Assembly (NCBI RefSeq): GCF_019655855.1
Contig: NZ_BPFX01000004.1
Coordinates: forward strand, 62,001 to 126,000
Direction: 5' to 3'
DNA length: 64,000 nucleotides
Origin: Pseudomonas paralcaligenes
GTDB lineage: Bacteria > Pseudomonadota > Gammaproteobacteria > Pseudomonadales > Pseudomonadaceae
Each line of letters opens with the position of its first letter. Positions within the stretch are counted from its first letter, which is position 1. The position numbers and the translations under genes were made by a program. Of the stretch, positions 16,174-26,500 are shown piece by piece. The notes beneath the pieces were generated by a model that made no database searches, was not told the origin of the DNA, and saw only the letters and a list, made by a program, of their open reading frames with translations.

Positions 16174-17085
16174 TCACTCGCCGGACGGGCCGGCGAAGTA
16201 GGCCTTTTCACGCAGAGTCCGATCCCTGGACAGCGGAGCCAGCAGTTTCTTGAGCAGGGCGCCGAGCGGCACCACGGTGATGATCAGGCAGATCAGGAAG
16301 ACGATGTAGAACACCAGGCCGGCGCCGCGACGAGCACTGTGCTGGGGGCCGAGGGCCGAGAGCAGGCGGCTCCACAGCTGGAAGCTGCGGTTGCCGACCT
16401 TCTCGCTGCCGATCAGCTTCTCGTCGACGCGCACGGCGCCGAGGCCCTTGAGCATGGGTTCGGTGATGGGCGCCGCGTCGCTGGTCAGGCGCTGTGCCAT
16501 GGCCTCGCCGAAGCGGCTGGCGGCGGCGATCTCACCATCCTCGATGCCGGCGCGCGGCACCCAGGCGTAGGGTTTCTGCCGGCCGGTGAACATCCACAGC
16601 GGGGTGGCCAGGAAGCTCGCGGCGGTGCCGCAGGCGTCGGTCAGGGCGATGTTGTCCACCAGCCGCGCGCCGAGCTGGGCGAGGCGCGCCTTGACCTTTT
16701 CCTGAGCCATCAGCCACATGTTGCGGCAGCCGATCAGGGTCACCACCGGCGTGTCACGGAGCAGCCGGGCCGCCTCCGGCGAGGCGAGGAAGCTGGTCAC
16801 CGGCAGCGACGGCGAGAGGAACCAGACCTGGTAGGCGAGAATCACCAGGTCATAGCGCTTGTCCGCGTCCACCCGCAGCGGTTGCAGCGGCTCGGGGCGC
16901 ATCAGCACCGTCTCGGGAAAGATGCGGAAGAAGCCCAGGAAGGGCCAGGGAAAGGGGCGCTCCGGCTGCAGCTCCAGATAGTCCACCTGCACGCCGGCGG
17001 TTTTCTCCAGCGGCGCGCATACCGACCGGACCAGGCGATCCAGTTGGCCGGTTTGTGAGAAGTGGACTACCAAAACCTGACGCAT
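16174..17085 (-). CDS. DarA-like flavodoxin-fold protein with C-terminal membrane anchor
   Basis: A 303-residue protein starting at ATG 17085. The N-terminus (RQVLVVHFSQTGQLDRLV) has the phosphate-binding loop of flavodoxins, and YDLVILAYQVWFLSPSLP and VVTLIGCRNMW fit the rest of that fold. Proteins of this layout are commonly annotated as dialkylresorcinol condensing enzyme DarA, although a redox role fits the fold better. Near the C-terminus (about 263-287) one membrane helix (GLVFYIVFLICLIITVVPLG) would tether it to the inner membrane. It is the first gene of the operon, with DarB-like following after 20 bases. It is divergent from the DUF2141 gene with about 30 bases between starts. Confidence 0.65.
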   Translation of the reverse strand: MRQVLVVHFSQTGQLDRLVRSVCAPLEKTAGVQVDYLELQPERPFPWPFLGFFRIFPETVLMRPEPLQPLRVDADKRYDLVILAYQVWFLSPSLPVTSFLASPEAARLLRDTPVVTLIGCRNMWLMAQEKVKARLAQLGARLVDNIALTDACGTAASFLATPLWMFTGRQKPYAWVPRAGIEDGEIAAASRFGEAMAQRLTSDAAPITEPMLKGLGAVRVDEKLIGSEKVGNRSFQLWSRLLSALGPQHSARRGAGLVFYIVFLICLIITVVPLGALLKKLLAPLSRDRTLREKAYFAGPSGE

Positions 17086-17118
17086 CCGCTGCCGATTCCC
17101 TGCAAAATGGGTCGAATT

Positions 17119-17547
17119 ATGCCACAGCGAATTCTTCAAACCGTAACCTGGCCGCGCCTTCTGGCCCTACTGTTCGTCAGTTCACAGGCCGTCGCCGGGG
17201 ACATCCTGATCGACGTCGAGGGCCGCCAGGGCGACGCCCCTGTGCACCTGGCCCTGGTGTCTGCCAACCAGCCGGACTGGGACACCCGCGTGCTGCACCT
17301 GATCCAGGGCGGCGAGGCCGAGCTGCGGCTGCGCGACCTGCCGCCCGGGCGCTACGCCGTGCAACTGTTCCAGGACCTGGACGGCGACGGCCAGCTGGCG
17401 CTCAGCCGGCGCGGCGTGCCACGGGAGCCGGTGGGCTTCTCGACCAATCCGTCCCTGGTGAACGGCCAGCCGACGCCGCTGCGCTGCCTGTTCGAGCATG
17501 GCAGCGGCGATACGCGGATCACGGTGAAACTGCGCAGCAAGCGCTAG
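17119..17547 (+). CDS. Exported DUF2141 protein
   Basis: A 142-residue protein with a Sec signal peptide (LLALLFVSSQAVAGD). The mature part matches DUF2141: LPPGRYAVQLFQDLDGDGQL followed by RRGVPREPVGFSTNP, the characteristic Asp-rich turn and EPxGFS motif of a beta-sandwich domain. ATG 17119 is preferred for signal-peptide length; ATG 17107 is also in frame, and no strong Shine-Dalgarno separates them. The stop shares a CTAG palindrome with the stop of the convergent lipocalin gene. The divergent DarA-like gene begins only 33 bases upstream, so the two share a promoter region. The molecular role is unknown. Confidence 0.7.
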   Translation: MPQRILQTVTWPRLLALLFVSSQAVAGDILIDVEGRQGDAPVHLALVSANQPDWDTRVLHLIQGGEAELRLRDLPPGRYAVQLFQDLDGDGQLALSRRGVPREPVGFSTNPSLVNGQPTPLRCLFEHGSGDTRITVKLRSKR

Positions 17548-18083
17548 TCGGCGCGCCAGATCAGCTCCGAGGTGTCGTAGCCACGCGCGCGGGCCTCGGC
17601 CAGCAGACGCTCGCGCGTCTCGGGCGAGACCTGCGGCGTGCGCGATAGCAACCACAGGTAGTCGCGGTCGGGATTCCCCACCAGGGCGACGCTGTAGCCG
17701 GCGTCGAGGTAGAGCACCCAGTAGTCGCCCCTGGCCAGGGTCGGGAAGAGGTTGCTGAACCAGTTGTCGAAGCGCACCCACAGTTTGTCCGTGCGCTCCG
17801 ACCGTTGCAGCGTCGCCTCGCCGCGCGCCTCCTTCCATGTGCCCTCCGCGGTGCGACAGCGGTTGGTCACCGCCACCGCGCCGTCTTCGCGCAGGCGGTA
17901 GTGCGCCTCGGAGGCGACGCAGGCGCGCTGGAAGAACATCGGCAGGCGCGCCAGTTCGTACCAGGTGCCCTGGTAGCGTTGCAGGTCCACCGCGCCGGCG
18001 GTGCGCGGCGGGCCATCCGGGGCGCCGGAGCCGGCACAGCCGGCCAGGGCGAGAAACAGCAGCGGGAACAGGATGGCGCGCAT
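17544..18083 (-). CDS. blc: Outer-membrane lipocalin lipoprotein
   Basis: A 179-residue bacterial lipocalin. The lipobox LALAGC gives lipidation at about Cys16. The lipocalin motif 1, YQGTWYELARLPMFFQRAC, follows, then alternating strands including TNRCRTAEGTWKEARGEA and GDYWVLYLDAGYSVALVGNP, and LWLLSRTPQVS near the end. GGAG precedes ATG 18083. Blc binds fatty acids or lysophospholipids at the outer membrane and is usually induced in stationary phase or envelope stress. In P. aeruginosa the homologue also lies a few genes from fbp. It forms a minus-strand run with the small lipoprotein at 18143. Confidence 0.85.
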   Translation of the reverse strand: MRAILFPLLFLALAGCAGSGAPDGPPRTAGAVDLQRYQGTWYELARLPMFFQRACVASEAHYRLREDGAVAVTNRCRTAEGTWKEARGEATLQRSERTDKLWVRFDNWFSNLFPTLARGDYWVLYLDAGYSVALVGNPDRDYLWLLSRTPQVSPETRERLLAEARARGYDTSELIWRAD

Positions 18084-18142
18084 GGGGTTCTCCTTCGGCG
18101 TATGCGGATTCGACCGCGGGCGCCGCCGAAGGAGCGGGAAAG

Positions 18143-18397
18143 TTACTTGAGCCCCTGGCCGGAGAAGATCACTACCTTGTCGGCGGCGAACTGGACGCTG
18201 ATGAAGCTCTTCTCGTCGCCCCAGGTGCAGCTGGTCAGGCCGATGGCCCCCGAGCATTCGGTGGGGCTGCCGAGCAGGCTCTCCACTTCGCTCTTGGCCA
18301 TGCCGGCCTTGAGCTTGGAATAGTTTTCCTGGTTGATCTTGCTGCAGGCGGCGAGCAGGACACAGGCGGCGAGTACGGCGTAGTGGCGCAGCGACAT
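18143..18397 (-). CDS. Small lipoprotein, DUF3862 / SmpA-like
   Basis: An 84-residue lipoprotein from ATG 18397, with lipobox VLLAAC. After the lipidated Cys come NYSKLKAGMAKSEVESLLG, the BamE/SmpA-like helix pair motif (LKxGMxxxEVxxLLG), then SPTECSGAIGLTSCTWG with a likely disulphide and two strands. DUF3862 proteins are of unknown function; the fold resembles BamE but this is not BamE itself. GGAG lies eight bases upstream of the start. It is followed by blc on the same strand. Confidence 0.75.
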   Translation of the reverse strand: MSLRHYAVLAACVLLAACSKINQENYSKLKAGMAKSEVESLLGSPTECSGAIGLTSCTWGDEKSFISVQFAADKVVIFSGQGLK

Positions 18398-18503
18398 GAG
18401 GTGACTCCAGAACGGACCAGACTGCCGCCGAGCTTGCCACAGGATGCGCCCGATTGCGCCCCTCCGGCCTCCGCGGCGGTTCACAGTTCGCGCTTGCGCC
18501 GCG

Positions 18504-19103
18504 TCAGAAGCGCGAGCCCGGTTGCTCGAGGAAGGCCAGTTCCTCGGGTGTGGACGGGCGGCCGAGGATCACGTTGCGGTGGGGGAAGCGGCCGAAGCGG
18601 CGGATCACCTCGCGGTGGCGCTCGGCGAAGTCCAGGTAGCTGCCGAACAGTTCGTGCTCGCTAGCCGGCGCCTGGTCACACAGGGCGGTGAAGCGGGCGA
18701 CGGCCTGGTCCTGCAGGGCGAGGTCCTCGGCGTGCTCCAGCACCAGGTAGGCGAACACCCGATGGATGGGCACGAGTTCGGCGTCGAAGCCCTGGGCCAG
18801 GCCTTCCTCCAGCAGCGTCCTGGCTCGCTCGTCGCCGGCGAAGGCCTGCGGGGTGCCGCGGTGGATCATGCGCGGTAACTGGTCCAGCAGCAGGATCAGC
18901 GCCAGTCGGCCATGCGCCTGCCCGGTCCAGTCCCGCAGGCCGCCGGCCAGCGCCTCGGCGCAGAGGTCGCCGAAGCGAAGGCGCGCATCCTCATCCTGCT
19001 CGGGGCGGTAGCCGAACCACAGTCCATTGCGCCGGGCCGCCACCTCGCCGGCGCTCGCGGCGTCGCCGAACCACCAGTCCAGCAGCGGCTGCCAGGCGCT
19101 CAT
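18504..19103 (-). CDS. DUF924 family protein
   Basis: A 199-residue helical protein of the DUF924 (TPR-like) family. Diagnostic segments are LDWWFG near the start, LALILLLDQLPRMIHRGTPQAFAGD, ELVPIHRVFAYLVLEHAEDL and the closing RFGRFPHRNVILGRPSTPEE. It begins 3 bases after fbp ends and is probably cotranscribed with it, as in P. aeruginosa. The function is not established. Confidence 0.85.
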   Translation of the reverse strand: MSAWQPLLDWWFGDAASAGEVAARRNGLWFGYRPEQDEDARLRFGDLCAEALAGGLRDWTGQAHGRLALILLLDQLPRMIHRGTPQAFAGDERARTLLEEGLAQGFDAELVPIHRVFAYLVLEHAEDLALQDQAVARFTALCDQAPASEHELFGSYLDFAERHREVIRRFGRFPHRNVILGRPSTPEELAFLEQPGSRF

Positions 19104-19106
19104 GGT

Positions 19107-20117
19107 TCAGGCCTTGTGATAACCGGTGACACGCTCGACTTCTTCCTTCGAGCCGAGGAATACCGCCACGCGCTGGTGCAGGGAGTCCGGCTGGATGTCG
19201 AGGATGCGCTGGTGGCCGTTGGTGGCGGCGCCGCCGGCCTGCTCGATGATGAAGGACATGGGGTTGGCCTCGTACATCAGGCGCAGTTTGCCCGGCTTCT
19301 CCGGCTCGCGGGCGTCGCGCGGGTACATGAACAGGCCGCCGCGGGTGAGGATGCGGTGCACGTCGGCCACCATGGAGGCGATCCAGCGCATGTTGTAGTT
19401 CTTGCCCAGCGGGCCTTCCTTGCCGGCCAGCAGCTCGTCCACGTATTGCTTGACCGGGGCTTCCCAGTGGCGCTGGTTGGACATGTTGATGGCGAACTCG
19501 GCGGTGCTCTCCGGCACGCGGATGTTGTCGTGGGTGAGCACGAAGCTGCCCAGCTCGCGGTCCAGGGTGAAGCCCTTGACGCCATCGCCCAGGGTCAGCA
19601 GCAGCATGGTCTGCGGGCCGTAGATGGCGTAGCCGGCGGCGACCTGTTGGGTGCCGGGCTGCAGGAAGGCCTGCTCGTTGAGGCTGTCGTTCTGGCTCAG
19701 GTGCTGGCCCGGGCAACGCAGCACGGAGAAGATGGTGCCGACCGAAACGTTGACGTCAATGTTGCTGGAGCCGTCCAGCGGGTCGAACACCAGCAGGTAG
19801 GCGCCCTTCGGGTACTTGCCGGGAATCTGGTAGGCGTTGTCCATTTCCTCGGAGGCCATGCCGGCCAGGTGGCCGCCCCACTCGTTGGCCTCCAGCAGGA
19901 TCTCGTTGGAGATCACGTCGAGCTTCTTCTGCACCTCGCCCTGGACGTTCTCGGTATCCATGCTGCCGAGCACGCCGCCGAGCGCGCCCTTGGAGACGGC
20001 GTGGCTGATTTCCTTGCAGGCACGCGCCACCACCTCGATGAGGAAGCGCAGGTCGGCCGGCGTGTTGTGACTGCGGGTCTGTTCGATGAGGTAGCGGCTG
20101 AGGGTGACGCGCGACAT
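19107..20117 (-). CDS. fbp: Fructose-1,6-bisphosphatase, class 1
   Basis: A 336-residue gluconeogenic phosphatase that converts fructose 1,6-bisphosphate to fructose 6-phosphate. The metal and substrate motifs are present: [19 protein letters not shown] (Asp-rich metal site), [13 protein letters not shown], and [20 protein letters not shown] (Lys and Glu of the active site). Length and ends match class 1 FBPases of pseudomonads, where gluconeogenesis feeds sugar-phosphate synthesis because glycolysis lacks phosphofructokinase. It lies downstream of estA on the same strand, with 150 bases between, and DUF924 follows immediately. Confidence 0.95.
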   Translation of the reverse strand: MSRVTLSRYLIEQTRSHNTPADLRFLIEVVARACKEISHAVSKGALGGVLGSMDTENVQGEVQKKLDVISNEILLEANEWGGHLAGMASEEMDNAYQIPGKYPKGAYLLVFDPLDGSSNIDVNVSVGTIFSVLRCPGQHLSQNDSLNEQAFLQPGTQQVAAGYAIYGPQTMLLLTLGDGVKGFTLDRELGSFVLTHDNIRVPESTAEFAINMSNQRHWEAPVKQYVDELLAGKEGPLGKNYNMRWIASMVADVHRILTRGGLFMYPRDAREPEKPGKLRLMYEANPMSFIIEQAGGAATNGHQRILDIQPDSLHQRVAVFLGSKEEVERVTGYHKA

Positions 20118-20267
20118 GGAGGGGCTCCGGAGGCGTGGAAAAATCGGCGGCAGTTTAACCCTTTGCGGGCTCGGGCGCCTCTGCCGTACCCGACAGCAGA
20201 TGAGAGGATGGCGACACGGGGGAAGTTCAAGAACGCGGCCCCGTTGCGGGGCCGCGGGATAGAGCGC

Positions 20268-22103
20268 TTACAGGTCCCAGGAAAGCGACAGGTTGACGCC
20301 ATGCTGGTCGCTGTCGTCGGCGTCGCGGTAGGTGTAGGCGCCGCGCACCGCCAGGCCCTGCGCGATCTGGTGGCTGACGCCGAAGCTGGCGCGCCAGGTC
20401 TTGTCGTCCGGCGTGTAGCCTTCCAGGGTGTAGCCGATGGTCGGCAGGCTGCGCAGGGACATGTCCACATCGCCGGCGTCGTCCTCGTACTCGCGCTCCA
20501 GCGCCAGTTCGCCGAACAGGCGGGTCTGCTGGCTCAGGTCGAACAGGCCCTGCAGGCCGACGCCGAGGCGCTTGGAGGTGCGTTTCTGGTCGCCGAAGTT
20601 CAGCGCGGTGGCGCTCAGGCCGTCCTCGGCGTAGCCGTCCACCTCGACCCGCGCATAGTCGGCGCTGACGAACGGGCTGAGGTGCCAGGGGCTGTCGCTG
20701 CTCTGGGCGATGTCGTAGCCGACGCGGGCGCTCAGGCTCCACAGGTCGCCGTCGGTGTCGGCCTTCTCCCGGCGGGTGGAGGTGCCCAGGGCGAACTGGC
20801 GGTCGAGGTCGTGGTAGTCCAGGTAGCCGACGCTGGCGGCCAGCTCGCCCCACCAGCGGTTGTGCTGGTACTGGGCGAAGGCGGTGGCAAGGTAGCTGCG
20901 CAGGTCGTAGTCGGAATCGCCGGCGCCGACCTCCAGGCCCTGCTCGTAGAGCCCCGCCGCCAGGCCGATGCGCCAGGCGTCGTCGAGGCGGTAGCTGGCG
21001 CCGAGGTTGAGGCTGTAGCCGTTGCCATCGGCGTCGCCGCCATGGATGTCGTAGTTCTGCCGCTGGCCGCCGGCGTTGATGAAGGTGCGCACCTGGCCGA
21101 CCGCCTGCCAGGCCTCCCAGTCCGCCAGCCACTGGGCGCGCAGCTGGTCCTGGTGGGAGCGCAGGGTGCCGTGGGCCATTTCCGGCAGCAGGCTGACCTC
21201 CCAGGGGGCGGCCAGCAGGGAATGGGCGTAGTCGGCGATCAGCATCTGGCCGGCGATGGTGGGGTGCACGCCATCGTTGAACAGCAGCTTGGTCGGGTCG
21301 GGATTGGTGCCGTTCAGGCCGTAGACCGGGTTCGGCGTGGAGCAGCCGTCGAAGCAGGTGCCGATCAGGTTCTGGTCGGTCGCCAGGCCGTACTGCCCGG
21401 GGTTGGCCAGCACTTCCGAGAGCATCAGCGGCACGTTCAGCGGGATAACCTGGGCATCCACCGTCGGCAGCAGGCGGACCAGCTCGTCGTTGTAGGCCAG
21501 GCCGAGCTGGGAAACGGTCTCCGCCAGCGGCGTGGTGGAGATCGCCGGCGTCTTGCCCACGTCCGGCAGCAGCCAGACCATGATGTAGCGGGCGCCGGAC
21601 TGCTGCAGGGTCTGCAGGCTGTCGACCAGGCGCCCGGCCGCGGCCTGGGCCGTCTCCGGGCTGGTCACGCGGAACTGGAGGAAGTCGTTGCCGCCGCCGG
21701 TCAGGTAGTACAGCGCGTTCGGGTCGGCGCGGCCACCGGTGGCGGCGAGATAGCCGTCGGCGCCGTTGATCGAGTCGAGAATCTGGTCGGTGCGGTAGCC
21801 GCCTACCGCCCAGTTGTTACCACCGGCGTTCGCCGAGGCGAGGCCGGCGTCGTCGAGGCCCAGCCGCTCACCCAGGATCATCGGCGCGACCGGGCCGAAG
21901 GCTTCGCCCGGCAGGTAGGTCGGGCCGGTGCGGTTGGTGAAGCGCGTGGTGGCGCCGTCCGGGCCGTCGGTATCGGCGCTCCAGCCGGCATCGCTCAGGC
22001 TGTCGCCGAATACGACCAGGGAAGAATAGGGAGACGCATGCAGCGAGAGGGAAGCACCGGCCAGCAGGCATGCGGCGGCCAGGGGAGTCAGGATGCGCTT
22101 CAT
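20268..22103 (-). CDS. estA: GDSL autotransporter esterase EstA
   Basis: A 611-residue outer-membrane esterase. It has a signal peptide (LTPLAAACLLAGASLSLHA), a GDSL hydrolase passenger with Ser35 in VVFGDSLSD, Gly/Asn oxyanion residues in TGGGNDFLQF and the Asp277/His280 pair in DGVHPT, then from about residue 330 a 12-strand autotransporter barrel ending LSWDL with the aromatic/aliphatic C-terminus needed for insertion. In P. aeruginosa EstA stays surface-bound and is needed for rhamnolipid production and motility. Its position beside fbp and DUF3999/DUF2339 matches that species. Confidence 0.95.
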   Translation of the reverse strand: MKRILTPLAAACLLAGASLSLHASPYSSLVVFGDSLSDAGWSADTDGPDGATTRFTNRTGPTYLPGEAFGPVAPMILGERLGLDDAGLASANAGGNNWAVGGYRTDQILDSINGADGYLAATGGRADPNALYYLTGGGNDFLQFRVTSPETAQAAAGRLVDSLQTLQQSGARYIMVWLLPDVGKTPAISTTPLAETVSQLGLAYNDELVRLLPTVDAQVIPLNVPLMLSEVLANPGQYGLATDQNLIGTCFDGCSTPNPVYGLNGTNPDPTKLLFNDGVHPTIAGQMLIADYAHSLLAAPWEVSLLPEMAHGTLRSHQDQLRAQWLADWEAWQAVGQVRTFINAGGQRQNYDIHGGDADGNGYSLNLGASYRLDDAWRIGLAAGLYEQGLEVGAGDSDYDLRSYLATAFAQYQHNRWWGELAASVGYLDYHDLDRQFALGTSTRREKADTDGDLWSLSARVGYDIAQSSDSPWHLSPFVSADYARVEVDGYAEDGLSATALNFGDQKRTSKRLGVGLQGLFDLSQQTRLFGELALEREYEDDAGDVDMSLRSLPTIGYTLEGYTPDDKTWRASFGVSHQIAQGLAVRGAYTYRDADDSDQHGVNLSLSWDL

Positions 22104-22194
22104 CGGAAAATCCTTATCGTTGTTGTTCGACCGGTTGGCACCTCCCTGACTCTAGCGTGATTTGCGTCGCAATTCACCACATACGCGCCGACCT

Positions 22195-23529
22195 CTAGCG
22201 ATCCCCCGATTCCGGCTTGCGCAACAGGCTGAAGGCCATGCCGCCCAGCAGGGCGACGCCGGCCAGCAGCACGCCCCACAGGCCGAGGCGCTGCCAGTCG
22301 TACGCCGGCTGGCTAGCGGTCGCCCGCTCAGGGGCCGGCGCCGTGTCCGGGGCGATAGCGGTTCCCAGGCTGGCCAGGCGGCCGGGCTCGTAGCCGGGAA
22401 TCAGCGTGCCCAGCGGCAACGCCGCCGAGCGCGCCGAGGTGTCGCCGACGGCCAGCCGGTACGGTTCGGAGCCCCGGGCGAGGAACACCACCTGGGTCCC
22501 GCTCAGCGCCACGCGCAGGACCGGGGCCTCCTGGCCGAGCCCGCCGCCGCGGGCATCGACCCGCAAGCGCAGCTGCTGCACCGGCACGCCGGGCAGCTCG
22601 ATCTCGTCATGCAGTGCCTCCTTGCCGTTCTCCGGCAGGCGATAGAGCAGGCCGGCCGCCAGGGGCTGCCACTCCAGCGTGCCGCCGCGCCGCGCCGCCA
22701 GGCTGACCGGGGCCAGCACGTTGCCCGCCGGCAGCTCCACGCGGATGCGTTTCAGGGGCAGCGCCAGCGGCAGTTCCCAGCTGTATTCACCGGCCTTGGC
22801 CGAGACCGGCGCCAGCGGCGCAGACCAGGCCAGCGCCGGCCCCTGGTCGCGCCGCTCAATGCTCACCAGGCGCGTGTCGAGCAGCGCCGGCGCCTGTCGC
22901 GGGGCCTGCCAGAGCAGGCGCAGGTAGCGGGCCTTGGCCCCCGGCAGCGGCACCTCGCGCTGTTCGACGCGCTCGTCGGCGAAGCTCAGGCGGGCGATCT
23001 GCCCGTCGTCCCAGGGCTGCCAGTGCTGCAGGTCGTCGCTGGCCTCGATGGAGAAGCGCTGGAAGCCCTCCTGCTCGGCACTCCAGTCCAGCCGCAGGCG
23101 GTGCAGGGGCTGGTCGAAGGCGCTGGCGTCCAGCAGCCAGCCACGCAGCACCTGCTCGCCCTCCCCGGCCGGCTCCGGCGCCACCTCCACCAGAGTGCCG
23201 GTGGTGCCGCGCTGCACGCGGATGGCCGGCGCCGCCTGGGCATCGGCCGGCCCGCGCAGGGGGAACCATTTCACCGCTGCCTCGACGCGCCTCTCTTCGG
23301 CGCGGGCGCTGCCCAGGGTCAGCGCGTAGGCCAGTTCCTCGCCCTCGGCGTTGAGCACCCGCAGGTCGCGCAGGTCGGCGTGGCTGGCGGCCAGTTGCAG
23401 GCCGAACGGCACCTCCAGGCGATACCAGGGCCCCTCGCCCTCCAGGCGCAACGGCACCTGGGTGGTCTGGGCGGCCTGGAGCCAGGGCGTCGCCAGCAGG
23501 GCGAGCAGGCAGAGGATGGACTGGTTCAT
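22195..23529 (-). CDS. DUF3999 exported membrane-anchored protein
   Basis: A 444-residue protein with an N-terminal signal peptide (ILCLLALLATPWLQAAQ), a long beta-rich periplasmic region with Trp-containing strands (RLDWSAEQEGFQRFSIEAS, ARYLRLLWQ), and one C-terminal membrane helix (LGLWGVLLAGVALLGGMAF). This matches DUF3999. The start at 23529 overlaps the stop of the DUF2339 gene by 4 bases (ATGA), so the two are coupled and probably act together at the inner membrane. No biochemical role is established. Confidence 0.8.
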   Translation of the reverse strand: MNQSILCLLALLATPWLQAAQTTQVPLRLEGEGPWYRLEVPFGLQLAASHADLRDLRVLNAEGEELAYALTLGSARAEERRVEAAVKWFPLRGPADAQAAPAIRVQRGTTGTLVEVAPEPAGEGEQVLRGWLLDASAFDQPLHRLRLDWSAEQEGFQRFSIEASDDLQHWQPWDDGQIARLSFADERVEQREVPLPGAKARYLRLLWQAPRQAPALLDTRLVSIERRDQGPALAWSAPLAPVSAKAGEYSWELPLALPLKRIRVELPAGNVLAPVSLAARRGGTLEWQPLAAGLLYRLPENGKEALHDEIELPGVPVQQLRLRVDARGGGLGQEAPVLRVALSGTQVVFLARGSEPYRLAVGDTSARSAALPLGTLIPGYEPGRLASLGTAIAPDTAPAPERATASQPAYDWQRLGLWGVLLAGVALLGGMAFSLLRKPESGDR

Positions 23530-26500
23530 GAGGTCACCTGTGGGGATTCGGTCTTGCGCGGCGGCAGCGGGGCGAAGTAGCCGACCACCAGCAGCAGCAC
23601 ACCGACACCGATGAAGGAGACGATGCGCTCCAGGCCACCGCGGTTGCCGAGCTCGACGAAGAACAGCTTGGCCACCACCACGGCGATCAGCGCCGCGCCC
23701 AGCAGCCACAGCTCGCGGCGGGCGCGCAGGTGGCCGAGGATCATCAGCGGCAGGGCGATCAGGGTCCAGACGATGGACAGGCCGGCCTGCACCAGCATCG
23801 AGTCGAGCAGCGCGTCCAGTTCGTAGGGCACGCCACCCCAATGGTGGGCGGCGCGGAACACGGCGGCGGTGAGTACGGCGAACAGCGTGGCGCCGGCCAC
23901 GGCCTGGGCGATGCGCTCGCCATGCGCGGCCAGCCCCAGTTGCGGCAGGCCACGGCGCAGCCAGGCGTAGACCGCCAGCAGCACCAGCAGCATGCCCAGC
24001 TCCAGCGGGTTGAACAGCGGCAGGTAGGGCAGCGGCTCGGCGTTGCCGTCGCTGGCGACGTTGGCCAGCCAGATCCAGCCGAGCATCAGCACCGCCAGCG
24101 GCGCCGCGGCCAGCACCCGGTACTCGCGTGCGTAGGCGGCCACCGGCCAGGGCCAGGCGCGCGGCGCGGCCATCGCCAGGAGGAACACGCTCGGCAGCAC
24201 GGCCCAGCCCAGCCAGCGCCAGGCGTTGTAATGCTCGGCCAGCAGCATCAGCCCGTAGCGCAGCTCCAGCGCCAGCACGCCGAGCACCAGCCAGCAGCCG
24301 AGCACATGGGCGGCGCTGCGCGGACCGGCCGGCAGCAGGCCGTCCAGGCGCCGCAGCGACCACAGGTGGGCGGCGAACACCAGGCCCCAGCCGAGCCAGC
24401 CGAAGCCGGCCGCCGGATGATAGGTGCGGTGCGCCAGATGCAGCAGGATGACCACCGCCGCCGGCACCAGCAGCAGGCAGAGCAGCGCCAGGGAACGCCA
24501 GCGCAGGCGCCCGGCCAGCCAGCTCCACAGCCCCGTGCTGAGCGCGGCCAGGGCGAGCAGCGCGACGCCCTGCCACGCGGGGTCGACGAAGCGCAGCACC
24601 TCGCTGGCCAAGGCCAGCGCCCACCAGCCGGCGCCCCAGGCCAGCAGCAGCTGGGACAGACGTTGCAGGCTCAGGCTGCCCAGCGCCCCGGCCTGCTGGC
24701 GCAGCAGCACGTGGCGCAGGCGCCAGGCACCGACCTGGGCGGCCAGCGCCAGCACCAGCGGCGCCCAGAAGCCGGCATGGGCCAGCGGGCGCAGCCCCTC
24801 GCTCGGCAACTGGCCGAGCAGCAGCGGGCTGGCGGCCAGGAAGGCGACGCCGCCGACCACCTGCAGCAGCAGGCCGAACAGGAAGCTGGCGCGCAGTTGC
24901 AGGCGCAGGCTGAGCCAGATGATCAGCAAACCGCTGCCGGCCCAGACCGCCGCGGCGCTGCGCCAGGGCAACACGAACAGCACGGCCAGGTTGACGAACA
25001 GCAGACCGACCAGCATGACCAGCGACAGGCCACGCATCAGCCGCGCGTCCTGGCTCACCAGCCGGTCGCGCACGGCGATCAGCATGCCGGCCACCAGCGC
25101 CAAGCCGATCAGCGAACACACCAGCAGGCCGCGCCAGCCGGAATGCAGCGCGCCGGAATCGCCCAGGCCGCCGCCCTGCATCTGCACGAGGAACACGCCC
25201 CCACCCAGCAGCTGCACGGCGAAGGCGGTGAACAGGAAGCTGCGCGCCTGCAGGCGCAGGCCGGCGAACAGGGTCGCCAGACCGGCCAGCGCCCAGGCGA
25301 TGGCCGTGCCCTCGGCCCCCAGGCACAGCGGCGCGATCAGATAGAGGAAGGAAAGCCCCGCCACCGCCAGCCAGGGCAGCCCTGCACGCTCCCAGTCGCG
25401 GCTGGCCTCGGCCGGCGCACGGCGCAGCTGCCACCCGGTGAACAGCAGCGCCGCGCCGAGCATCAGCGCTCCCAGCGGCGCGCCATCCAGCAGGGTGTCG
25501 CGGCCTATGTCCAGCTGCCCGAGGAAGGCCAGCGCCGCGCCGAGCTGCAACAGCAGCGCGAAGGCGCGGGCCAGCGGCCGCCCCTGGCGCAGGCCCAGCC
25601 AATAGATACCGGCGCCCTCCACCGCCCAGGCGGCGGAGGTCCAGCGCGCATCGAGGCCCAACGGGATCGCCAGGGTGCCGAACACCACACCCAGGGCCAG
25701 GCAGGTTTCCGTCAGCAGCAGCACGTTGCGCCCGCGCAGCAGGCGCGCCAGCCCCAGGTAGAACAGGCCCAGGGCCAGGGCGCTGAAGGCGGCGGCCAGC
25801 TCGATGTGCTGGACCACCGCGTACTGCAGGCCGAAGCCCACCAGCGGCGGGCCGAACAGCACGGTGCCGTCGAGGTAGTCGGCACGCCCGCGCGACCAGC
25901 GCAGCAGCTCGTCGCGGCCCTCCGGCGCGTCGGCCGCCTCGCGCAGCTTGCGCCGGGCGAACAGCAGGCCGATGGCCACATACATCAGGAAGAACAGCAC
26001 CAGGAACGGCTCGGTGCTCCACAACAATTCCGGCGTGTAGGAGCGCAAACCCCAGGCGAAGCCGATGCCGAAGGTGCCGACGAAGCCGACCAGGTTGAGC
26101 AGGCGCCAGGCCTTGAACCAGGCGATGGCGAGGATGCCGGCGTTGAGCAGGACGAAGTAGGAGAACAGCGCCACGTGGTTGCCGCTGCCGGTGGAGGTCA
26201 GGATCGGCGCGGCGAAGCCGCCGAGGGCCGCCGCCACCGCCAGGCCCAGGGCATTCTGCGCCACCGCCAGGATGGCCGAGAAGGCGGTGACCAGCACCAG
26301 CAGGCCCAGAGCCATCTTCGGGTCGAGCAGCGGGTGCAGGCGCATGGCGGCGAACACCGTCAGGTACAGCACGGCGATGCCGGTACCCTGCAGCATCAGG
26401 CCGTAGTTCGGGTTGCGCCGGCGCAACCACCAGCCCAGGCCCAGCAGGGCGATGGCGCTCGCTGCCACGCCCGCATAGCGCAGCGCCACCGGCACTTCCA

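Noticed and set aside
18912..22160. 1082-codon plus-strand frame opposite fbp and estA
   Set aside because: Antisense to two unambiguous enzymes with intact catalytic motifs.
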